Source: Alphaproteobacteria bacterium
Lineage (GTDB): Bacteria; Pseudomonadota; Alphaproteobacteria; Bin95
Direction of reading: 5' to 3'
NCBI GenBank assembly: GCA_020638555.1
Contig: JACKII010000001.1
Location: forward strand, 1,294,452-1,358,451
DNA: 64,000 nucleotides
Positions within the stretch are counted from its first letter, which is position 1; every line of letters begins with the position of its first letter. Below are positions 17,940 to 25,975 of the stretch, piece by piece. The notes beneath the pieces are model-generated. The model was not told where the DNA came from. It ran no database searches and was given only the letters and a program-made list of their open reading frames with translations. A program made the position numbers and the translations under genes.

Positions 17940-19730
17940 ATGGAGACCATCGGCTTTGTCCGGGCCTGTGCGCTCGGTCTCGGCCTGGTTGCGCTCCCCA
18001 TGGGCAGCGCTTCCGCCGACACGTACAATCTCACGGTCGACCGGGTGACGGTCGACACCGGCGACTTCACCAAGACCGGCGTCGGCTTCAATGGCCGCGC
18101 GACGCCGACCGTCCTGCGCTTCCACGAGGGCGAGGCGGTCACGATCAACGTCACCAACAACCTGTCCGAGGATACCTCGGTCCACTGGCACGGCTTGATC
18201 CTGCCGTTCGACCAGGACGGCGTGCCGAAGATCAGCTATCCCGGCATCGCGCCGGGCCAGACCTTCACCTACCGTTTTCCGATCCGCCAGGCCGGCACCT
18301 ACTGGTTCCACAGCCATAGCGGCTACCAGGAACCGGACGGGGCCTATGGCGCCATCGTCATCGCGCCGAAGGAGGGCGAGCCGGTCCGCTATGACCGGGA
18401 TTATGTGGTGCAACTGGCCGACGCGCATCCGCACCCGGGCAACCGCATCATGCGCAACCTGAAAATGATGCCGGACTATTACAACCGCCGCCAGCGCACG
18501 CTGTTCGACTTCCTGCGCGACTCGGAGGAGAAGGGGCTGGGGCCCGCGCTCGCCGACCGCCGCGCCTGGGGCGAAATGCGGATGATGCCGACGGATATCG
18601 AGGATCTCCAGGGCTTCACGCCGCTGATCAACGGCAAGGGGCCGGACCAGAACTGGACCGGCCTGTTCAAGCCGGGCGAGCGGGTGCGGCTGCGCTTCAT
18701 CAACTCCTCGGCCATGACCTATTTCGACATCCGCATTCCCGGCCTGAAAATGACGGTGGTGCAGGCGGACGGCAACGCTGTCGAGCCCGTGCCCGTCGAC
18801 GAGTTCCGCATCGCCGTGGCCGAGACCTATGACGTGGTCGTCCAGCCCTCGGACGAGAAGGCCTACACGATCTTTGCCGAATCCATGGGCCGGACGGCCT
18901 TTGCCCGCGGCACGCTCGCGCCGCGGCCGGGCATGCGCGCCGCCGTGCCGGCACTGCGCCCGCCGGGGCTCCTGACCATGGCCGATATGGGCATGGCTCA
19001 TGGCGACATGGCGGGCATGGACCATGGCAGCATGGCCGGAATGGACCATGGCGACATGGCGGGCATGGACCATGGCAGCATGGCCGGAATGGACCATGGC
19101 GACATGGGCCAAGGCTCGGACGCCCAGACGCACGCCATGCCGGACGGCAGCCAGATGCCGGGGATGGACCATTCGGGCCATGCCGGGATGGCGGCCGCCG
19201 CCAGGCCGGACCCGTTTTATGCGCCGGGCAGCGGCCTCGCCCCGCAGGCGGCGCAGGCCGGTGGCAAGATGCTGTCCTATGCCGACCTGAAGGCGCAGCG
19301 CCCGCTCTATGCCTACCGCGAGGCGACGCGCGAGATCGAACTCCGCCTGACCGGCAACATGGAGCGCTATATCTGGTCGATCAACGGCGTGAAATACGAG
19401 GACGCCGAGCCGATCCGCCTGCAATACGGCGAGCGCGTGCGCTTCAAATTCGTCAACGAAACCATGATGACCCACCCGATGCACCTGCACGGCATGTGGT
19501 CGATCCTCGACAACGGCAACGGCGCGTGGAACCCGGTCAAGCACGTCATCAGCGTCGCGCCCGGCACGACCGTCACCACCGAGACCGAGGTGGATGCGCC
19601 CGGCCAATGGGCCTTCCACTGCCATCTTTCCTACCACGCCGACAGCGGCATGTTCCGAAAGGTCGTCGTCGAGGGCGGTCCGGGCAAGGCCCGTTCCACC
19701 GCCTCGGCCGCGCCGGTCACCGGAGGCTGA
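17940..19730 (+). CDS. copA: Multicopper oxidase CopA/PcoA type
   Basis: Periplasmic copper-resistance oxidase that converts Cu(I) to Cu(II). 596 residues with three cupredoxin domains. Copper ligands are visible in VHWHGLILP and WFHSHSGY (N-terminal) and in HPMHLHGMW and FHCHLSYHADSGM (C-terminal, including the type-1 Cys-His-Met). A Met/His/Asp-rich insert (about residues 345-405) contains octapeptides of the form (D/S)MAGMDHG. The signal peptide (METIGFVRACALGLGL..ASA) lacks a twin arginine, unlike many CopA proteins that go by Tat. It lies 74 bp after the cupredoxin gene and is followed by copB. No CopRS or CueR regulator is seen nearby. Confidence 0.93.
   Translation: METIGFVRACALGLGLVALPMGSASADTYNLTVDRVTVDTGDFTKTGVGFNGRATPTVLRFHEGEAVTINVTNNLSEDTSVHWHGLILPFDQDGVPKISYPGIAPGQTFTYRFPIRQAGTYWFHSHSGYQEPDGAYGAIVIAPKEGEPVRYDRDYVVQLADAHPHPGNRIMRNLKMMPDYYNRRQRTLFDFLRDSEEKGLGPALADRRAWGEMRMMPTDIEDLQGFTPLINGKGPDQNWTGLFKPGERVRLRFINSSAMTYFDIRIPGLKMTVVQADGNAVEPVPVDEFRIAVAETYDVVVQPSDEKAYTIFAESMGRTAFARGTLAPRPGMRAAVPALRPPGLLTMADMGMAHGDMAGMDHGSMAGMDHGDMAGMDHGSMAGMDHGDMGQGSDAQTHAMPDGSQMPGMDHSGHAGMAAAARPDPFYAPGSGLAPQAAQAGGKMLSYADLKAQRPLYAYREATREIELRLTGNMERYIWSINGVKYEDAEPIRLQYGERVRFKFVNETMMTHPMHLHGMWSILDNGNGAWNPVKHVISVAPGTTVTTETEVDAPGQWAFHCHLSYHADSGMFRKVVVEGGPGKARSTASAAPVTGG
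19005..19100 (+). repeat. Two exact 48-bp tandem copies inside copA
   Basis: Copies at 19005-19052 and 19053-19100, each coding for two octapeptides DMAGMDHG and SMAGMDHG. The length is a multiple of three, so copy number can vary without loss of frame. The repeat adds methionine/histidine copper sites to the insert. Confidence 0.9.
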
Positions 19731-19734
19731 AGCC

Positions 19735-20439
19735 ATGCGGAAAATCTTGTGCACTGCCGCCGGGGCCCTGGCCGTCGCCATGGCCACGGCCCTGCCCGCC
19801 ATGGCCGAGGAGCCGTTCTGGGGGGTCCAGGCCGAGCAATTGGAGGCCCGGCTGACGGAAGGGTCCGATGTCCTCGCCTGGGATTTCGACGCGCTCTATG
19901 GCACGGACGAACTCAAGCTGGTCTGGCGCAGCGAGGCCGAATACGCGACCGCGGACGACCGGTTCGAGAAGCTGGAAAACCAGATCCGTCTGCAAACCCC
20001 GATCTCGACCTTTTTCGACGCGGTGGCGGGGTTCCGGGCGGATACGCCGGCCGGGCCGGACCGCTATTCCGGCGTGATCGGCCTTCACGGCCTCGCGCCG
20101 CAATGGTTTGAGATCGACCTGGACCTGTTCGTGTCCGACAAGCCGTCGCTGCGGTTCGAGGCGGACTATGAGGCCCTGATCACCAACCGCATCACCCTGA
20201 CGCCCAGCGTCGAGGTGGACCTGCCGTTCACGGACGACCACAAGCGGGATATCGGCGCCTTCGGCCCCAGGATCGAGGTGGGGGCCAGGCTCAGCTACGA
20301 CCTGATCGACCGCCTGGTCTCGCCCTATGTCGGCGTTCACTACGAACAGAAGTTCGGCGAAACCGCAAACCTGGCCCGGGCCGCCGGCGAGGATTCCGGC
20401 ACTGTCTACTTCGTCGTCGGAACCCGGATCCTGTTCTGA
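19735..20439 (+). CDS. copB: Outer-membrane copper resistance protein CopB
   Basis: 234-residue outer-membrane beta-barrel of the CopB/PcoB family. Sec signal (MRKILCTAAGALAVAMATALPAMA), then alternating strands with family blocks FWGVQAEQLEARL, DVLAWDFDALYGTDELKLVW, and the terminal VYFVVGTRILF with a C-terminal Phe as expected for barrel insertion. It starts 4 bp after copA. Unlike many CopB proteins it has no long Met/His-rich N-terminal extension; that load seems to be carried by the cupredoxin and CopA. It ends the copper operon, before a hairpin. Confidence 0.92.
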   Translation: MRKILCTAAGALAVAMATALPAMAEEPFWGVQAEQLEARLTEGSDVLAWDFDALYGTDELKLVWRSEAEYATADDRFEKLENQIRLQTPISTFFDAVAGFRADTPAGPDRYSGVIGLHGLAPQWFEIDLDLFVSDKPSLRFEADYEALITNRITLTPSVEVDLPFTDDHKRDIGAFGPRIEVGARLSYDLIDRLVSPYVGVHYEQKFGETANLARAAGEDSGTVYFVVGTRILF

Positions 20440-20444
20440 CCCGA

Positions 20445-20472
20445 ACCCCCGGCGGCGCCTCGCCGCCGGGGT
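20445..20472. terminator. Hairpin between copB and ctrA (convergent)
   Basis: ACCCCCGGCGGCG / CGCCGCCGGGGT arms with a 3-nt loop and one bulged C. It lies just after copB and just past the end of ctrA, so it may serve both. Only a short CTTT follows, so efficiency is unclear. Confidence 0.6.
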
Positions 20473-20521
20473 CTTTCCCGGCCCCGCGAATTTCGGGCGC
20501 TCCTGCGACCCGGAAACCGCG

Positions 20522-21247
20522 TCAGGCGGCCGCGCGCGCGGTGGCCTTGGCGTCGGCCTTGTCCGTCTGCGGCGGCGGATCGCGCAGCACATAACCCCGT
20601 CCCCAGACGGTTTCGATATAGTTCTCGCCGCCGGTCGCCATGTTTAGCTTCTTGCGCAGCTTGCAGATGAAGACGTCGATGATCTTCACCTCCGGCTCGT
20701 CGATGCCGCCATAGAGATGGTTCAGGAACATCTCCTTGGTCAGGGTCGTGCCCTTGCGGATCGAGAGCAGTTCCAGGATCTGGTATTCCTTGCCGGTCAG
20801 ATGCAGCGGCTGGTCGTCCACCTCGGAGGTGCGGGTGTCGAGATTGACGGCGAGCCGGCCGGTGCGGATCACCGATTCCGAGTGGCCGCGGGCCCGGCGG
20901 ATGATGGCGTGCACGCGCGCCACCAGTTCCCGCCGGTCGAACGGCTTGGTCAGATAGTCGTCGGCACCGATGCCGAAACCCTTGATCTTGCTGTCCGGCT
21001 CGGCCAGACCCGACAGGATGAGGGTCGGTGTGTCCACCTTGGCCGACCGCAGCCGGCGCAACACCTCATAGCCGTCGATATCCGGCAGCAGAATGTCGAG
21101 AATGATCAGGTCGTAATCGTAGAGCTTGCCGATTTCGAGACCGTCTTCGCCAAGATCGGTCGTGTCGCACACGAAACCATCCGCCTTCAGGATGGCTTCG
21201 ACGGTTCGCGCTGTCGCGTTGTCGTCTTCCACAATTAAGACACGCAT
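20522..21247 (-). CDS. ctrA: Cell-cycle response regulator CtrA
   Basis: Master transcriptional regulator of alphaproteobacterial cell-cycle and motility genes; when phosphorylated it binds TTAA-N7-TTAA. 241 residues: receiver with phospho-acceptor D51 (LIILDILLPDIDG) and Lys in YLTKPFDR, then an OmpR-type winged helix (LTGKEYQILELLSIRKGTTL, FICKLRKKLN, YIETVWGRGYVLRDP). These blocks are nearly invariant in CtrA. The tail ends ATARAAA, a hydrophobic C-terminus like the ClpXP degradation signal known for CtrA. Phosphate should come from CckA via ChpT, both encoded here. sciP lies about 200 bp upstream on the same strand. Confidence 0.97.
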   Translation of the reverse strand: MRVLIVEDDNATARTVEAILKADGFVCDTTDLGEDGLEIGKLYDYDLIILDILLPDIDGYEVLRRLRSAKVDTPTLILSGLAEPDSKIKGFGIGADDYLTKPFDRRELVARVHAIIRRARGHSESVIRTGRLAVNLDTRTSEVDDQPLHLTGKEYQILELLSIRKGTTLTKEMFLNHLYGGIDEPEVKIIDVFICKLRKKLNMATGGENYIETVWGRGYVLRDPPPQTDKADAKATARAAA

Positions 21248-21288
21248 TCGCCTTACCTCGGTTCGATTCGGTTCTCAAAGTGTCATGC

Positions 21289-21328
21289 TTAATATCACCT
21301 TATCTTTGCATTCTTAACAAGAACTAAA
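21289..21328 (-). promoter_or_regulatory. Two imperfect CtrA boxes upstream of ctrA
   Basis: TTAA-N7-TTAT at 21289-21303 and TTAA-N7-TAAA at 21314-21328, each one base from the TTAA-N7-TTAA consensus, 42-81 bp upstream of the ctrA ATG. A GATTC (GANTC methylation site) lies at 21265-21269. CtrA autoregulation and GANTC sites in its promoter are known in Caulobacter. The region is AT-rich, which raises the chance rate. Confidence 0.45.
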
Positions 21329-21445
21329 TTTTTGGTTGTATTTCTGGATATACAGCGAACGACCGAGGTGCGCGATTTTGTTGTCATTTCGGCCGGTTGG
21401 TCGAAGCGACAGAGGGTACTACCCGCATAGGTTGTGGCGAATCGG

Positions 21446-21733
21446 TTAACCGTCGTTGGCTTGGCGGTACTGGCCGGCCCGCGTCGTGCGCAATCCGGCC
21501 AGACCGTAGGCCTCGACCAGGCGTTGCCAGGACGCGATTTCCTCCTGGCTCAGATTGTAGCGCGTGCACGCCTCGTCGAGGGTCAACAGCCCGCCGCGAA
21601 CCGCCGCCACGACCTCTGCCTTGCGGCGGACGACCCAGCGTTTGGTGTCCGGCGGCGGCAGGGTTTCCAGGGTGAGCGGTTCGCCGGTCGGCCCGATGAC
21701 GCGGCGTGGCGTTTTGGTGGCTTCGTGCTGCAT
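21446..21733 (-). CDS. sciP: SciP, CtrA inhibitory protein (DUF1153)
   Basis: 95-residue helix-turn-helix protein that binds CtrA and blocks its activation of transcription in G1. The family core is clear: VIGPTGEPLTLETLPPPDTK, then RWVVRRKAEVVAAVRGGLLT, then SWQRLVEAYGLAGLRTTR.GQYRQ at the C-terminus. The sequence between residues 10 and 92 aligns by eye with Caulobacter SciP without gaps. It is located next to ctrA, about 200 bp upstream on the same strand with its own upstream region, so separate promoters are likely. Confidence 0.93.
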   Translation of the reverse strand: MQHEATKTPRRVIGPTGEPLTLETLPPPDTKRWVVRRKAEVVAAVRGGLLTLDEACTRYNLSQEEIASWQRLVEAYGLAGLRTTRAGQYRQANDG

Positions 21734-22051
21734 GGTTGGTCAGAACCCGATTGACGGTGCCATGCCGTCCTGGCTCCCTCCGCTTTGGCCGGACTCTAAC
21801 GCCGCAGGGTTGCCAAACGCCTAATGTCGGCGGATTTGCGATGAGATATTGGGTGCGGATGTCGTATTATGTTACTGTTAAGAAAAGGGTCCGGCGGATT
21901 GCGCTTTCTCCGTGTATGCGTACGGCGGTGCATGTTGCTGATTTCGTGGGCACAAACCGACCAAAACTGCCACAATCAAAGCGTTGACCCGCCGCCCGGA
22001 ACGCGGTAACAGCCCCGCCTAGGCATTGTACTTTCGGCTAGGGGAGGCCGC
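21734..22051. promoter_or_regulatory. Divergent regulatory region sciP / dksA with a near-consensus CtrA box
   Basis: 318 bp without a gene. At 21867-21881 it holds TTAT-N7-TTAA, one base from the CtrA consensus, 134 bp upstream of sciP and 170 bp upstream of dksA. No other clear signal was seen. Supports but does not prove CtrA control of sciP. Confidence 0.4.
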
Positions 22052-22468
22052 ATGGAAGTCGTCCTACCGCCGGACTATCAACCGTCCGAGCAGGAAGAGT
22101 TCATGAACCCGCTACAGGTGGAGTATTTCCGACAGAAGCTTCAGGAATGGCGCGACCAACTGCTTGAGGAAGCCGAGCAGACGCTGAATTCGCTGCAATC
22201 GGACAGCCTGGCCCAGCCGGACTGGACCGATCGGGCGTCGATGGAAACCGACCGGGCGCTGGAACTGCGCACCCGGGATCGGGCGCGCAAGTTGATCGTC
22301 AAGATCAACGAGGCGCTGAACCGGGTCGAGGATGGGTCTTACGGCTTTTGCGAGGAAACCGCACAGCCCATCGGCATCAAACGGCTGATGGCGCGGCCGA
22401 TCGCGACGCTCAGCATCGAGGCGCAGGAACGGCACGAACGGATGGAGCGCTCGCACCGCAACGATTGA
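22052..22468 (+). CDS. dksA: RNA polymerase-binding transcription factor DksA (single-Cys zinc finger)
   Basis: 138 residues. DksA binds the secondary channel of RNA polymerase and works with ppGpp. The N-terminal coiled coil (about 25-95) carries the tip DWTDRASMETDRALELRTRDR with the expected acidic residues. The C-terminal finger reads YGFCEETAQPIGIKRLMARP, so only the first of four zinc cysteines remains. Reduced-cysteine DksA proteins are usual in alphaproteobacteria. ATG 22052 is preceded by GGGGAGG; a second in-frame ATG (22103) with GGAAGAG is the alternative start. Followed by a terminator. Confidence 0.92.
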   Translation: MEVVLPPDYQPSEQEEFMNPLQVEYFRQKLQEWRDQLLEEAEQTLNSLQSDSLAQPDWTDRASMETDRALELRTRDRARKLIVKINEALNRVEDGSYGFCEETAQPIGIKRLMARPIATLSIEAQERHERMERSHRND

Positions 22469-22499
22469 TGCCGGTCAGCCCGAGGCGGCCGGCATTTTT
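22468..22499 (+). terminator. Intrinsic terminator after dksA
   Basis: ATGCCGG (22468-22474) pairs with CCGGCAT (22489-22495), followed by TTTT, starting right at the dksA stop codon. Separates dksA from cckA. Confidence 0.7.
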
Positions 22500-22587
22500 G
22501 CGGTGTGGGTCTTCACGGTTTGTCAACCAAAACGGGTATGATTAAGGTGTTACGCACCTTTCCCTGCCCGAAGGTTGCGCCATCGCC

Positions 22588-24459
22588 ATGCCGCAAACGC
22601 CTCTTTCCGCACGATCGGCGCCCGGCTCGCTGGAAGCGACCCGGGCGGTTCGCCGCGCCCTGACGGCCGGGATGGCCGGCGCGGTGCTGGCCGGTCTTTC
22701 GGCCGCCGCGCTTGCGGCCGGTGGACCTGTTGCGGTCGGTGCCGCCGGCGGTGCGGCCGGTGTCGTCCTGGCGCTGCTTGGCGGCGGCCGGGCCTGGAAG
22801 CGCGTCGGCGACCGCCCGCCGCCTGCCCCGCCGGTTGACGGCCATGCGCCGGTCATTCCCCGCCCGCCGGCCCCGAACCGCTTGGCGCCGGGCACCGGAC
22901 CCTCCCAGCCGATCCCCTCGCTTTCCCCGTCCTCGCTTCCCCCGTCCTCGCCCCAATTGTCGCCGCCGGCACTGCGCGGCCTGTTCGAGGACGGCCCGAT
23001 CGGCATCGCGGTCCTGGCCGACGACGGGCGGGTGGTCGAGAGCAATGCCGCCTTCCGCGACCTCGCCATGGACCGGAGCCCGGGAAATGAGGCCGGCAAG
23101 GCGGACGGCCGCAGCGGCGGCGCGATCTGCGACCGCATGGCCGCGCAGTCGGGTGAGGGCCTGGCCGAGCGCCTGACCGATCCCGCTCCCGGCAGTCTCG
23201 ACGTGACCTTTGGTCGGGAGGACGAACGCTGCGGCACCCTGTTTCTCGGCCCGCCGGAAAGCGGGCGCCGGGTGCTGCACCTGATCGAGACCACCCACCA
23301 GAAAAAGCTGGAAGTGCAGTTCGCCCAGTCGCAGCGCATGCTGGCCGTGGGCAAGCTTGCGGGCGGTATTGCCCACGATTTCAACAACCTGCTGACCGCG
23401 ATGACCGGGTTTTGCGATCTTCTGCTGTTGCGGCACACGCCGGGCGACCCGTCGTTTGCCGACATCATGCAGATCAAGCAGAACGCCAACCGGGCCGCCA
23501 ATCTGGTGCGCCAGCTCCTGGCGTTCTCGCGCCAGCAGACCCTGCAACCGCGGGTGCTGACCCTGGCGGACGTGATCGCCGACCTTTCCAGCTTGTTGCG
23601 CCGCCTGATCGGGGCCGGCATCACGCTGCGGGTCGAGCACGGGGCTTCGGTCGCGCCGGTCCGCGTCGACCGGGTTCAGCTCGAACAGGTGCTGATCAAT
23701 CTCGCCGTCAACGCCCGCGATGCGATGGCGGGGCAGGGCGAACTCACCATCAGCAGCCGCGACGTCCGGCCTGACCAGGTCAACGACCCTCCGCGCCAGC
23801 CGCCGCTACCGGCCGGACGCTGGGTCCTGATCGAGGTGCGGGACAGCGGCACCGGCATTCCGGCCCGGCATCTCGACCGCATATTCGAGCCCTTCTTCAC
23901 CACCAAGCCGGTGGGGGAGGGCACCGGGCTCGGCCTGTCGACCGTCTATGGCATCGTCAAGCAGACCGACGGCTATATCTATGCGGAGAACGCGCCGGAG
24001 GGCGGTGCGGTCGTCAGCGTCTACCTGCCGGCCCATGACGGCGCGGCCGAAGCGGTCGATGCGGCCGCGTCGAACCCGTCCGACCTCACCGGCCAGGGCG
24101 CGGTGCTGTTGGTGGAGGACGAGGACCCGGTGCGCCTGTTCGCGGCCCGCGCGCTGCGCAGCAAGGGCTATCGCGTCACCGAGGCGCGGACGGGGCTGGC
24201 CGCCGTCGCGCTGTTGGAGCAGGCGACGGAGCCGTTCGACCTGCTCATCACCGACGTGGTCATGCCCGAAATGGACGGCCCGGCCCTGATCGAGCGGGTG
24301 CGCGCGAACTGGCCGCAAACGCGCGTGATCTGCATCAGCGGCTATGCCGAGGGCGCGTTCCGCGACAAGCTGAGCGAATTCGACGATGTGCGTTTCCTGG
24401 CAAAGCCGTTCAGCCTCCAGGAACTGGCGGGCAAGGTGAAGGACGTGCTGGCCGCGTGA
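22588..24459 (+). CDS. cckA: Cell-cycle hybrid histidine kinase CckA
   Basis: Membrane sensor kinase/phosphatase that drives the CtrA phosphorelay. 623 residues: two N-terminal hydrophobic helices (about 25-70), a Pro/Ser-rich linker, one degenerate PAS (about 130-235), then HisKA with GKLAGGIAHDFNNLLTAMTG (H263), ATPase with LINLAVNARDAM, DSGTGIP and GTGLGLSTVYG, and a receiver with D556 (LLITDVVMPEMDG). The H-box and following NRAANLVRQLLAFSRQQTL are CckA-specific. It is shorter than Caulobacter CckA because the PAS region is reduced. recA and alaS follow, an order common in alphaproteobacteria. ChpT is encoded 34 kb away in this window. Confidence 0.95.
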   Translation: MPQTPLSARSAPGSLEATRAVRRALTAGMAGAVLAGLSAAALAAGGPVAVGAAGGAAGVVLALLGGGRAWKRVGDRPPPAPPVDGHAPVIPRPPAPNRLAPGTGPSQPIPSLSPSSLPPSSPQLSPPALRGLFEDGPIGIAVLADDGRVVESNAAFRDLAMDRSPGNEAGKADGRSGGAICDRMAAQSGEGLAERLTDPAPGSLDVTFGREDERCGTLFLGPPESGRRVLHLIETTHQKKLEVQFAQSQRMLAVGKLAGGIAHDFNNLLTAMTGFCDLLLLRHTPGDPSFADIMQIKQNANRAANLVRQLLAFSRQQTLQPRVLTLADVIADLSSLLRRLIGAGITLRVEHGASVAPVRVDRVQLEQVLINLAVNARDAMAGQGELTISSRDVRPDQVNDPPRQPPLPAGRWVLIEVRDSGTGIPARHLDRIFEPFFTTKPVGEGTGLGLSTVYGIVKQTDGYIYAENAPEGGAVVSVYLPAHDGAAEAVDAAASNPSDLTGQGAVLLVEDEDPVRLFAARALRSKGYRVTEARTGLAAVALLEQATEPFDLLITDVVMPEMDGPALIERVRANWPQTRVICISGYAEGAFRDKLSEFDDVRFLAKPFSLQELAGKVKDVLAA

Positions 24460-24600
24460 CGTCGGCCACGGCGATTGCGATTCGCCGGCGGTGATTTGGC
24501 GGGTCTTCGGCGCACGCCGTTTCATTCCCGTTTCATCCCGGAATAGGCCAATATATTGCTATTAAATCCTAATTTCTGGTGTGAAAATGGTGTATACAAA

Positions 24601-24615
24601 GAACATTGCGCGAAA
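24601..24615 (+). promoter_or_regulatory. Imperfect LexA box upstream of recA
   Basis: GAAC-N7-GAAA at 24601-24615, one base from the alphaproteobacterial LexA box (GTTC-N7-GTTC read on the other strand), 65 bp before the recA start and just after AT-rich promoter-like sequence. A further GAAC follows at 24616. Confidence 0.5.
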
Positions 24616-24680
24616 GAACAAAATGTGCACAATGGGGCGTTGCCAACGCGCCGCGGCGCGTGCGATGATGGAGGTAGTGG

Positions 24681-25790
<1,110 letters not shown>

Positions 25791-25975
25791 GGGGCGGCGC
25801 CGGCGGTCGTAAGGGGCGCGCGAGCGCGAGCCGGCGGCGGTCCGGCCTGCGCCTGCGCCAGTGGTCGCCTGGACACAAACCCGCTTGCGCGATAAGGGAA
25901 GGCTTGCGGCACGGCACCCCGTCGGCGACGGTGTGACGCGCTGCCAGCAATTTCGAACAACAGGCCCAGGCACCC

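Noticed and set aside
24601..24619. GAAC-N11-GAAC direct repeat before recA as a LexA box
   Set aside because: Spacing is 11, not 7. The overlapping GAAC-N7-GAAA was kept instead.
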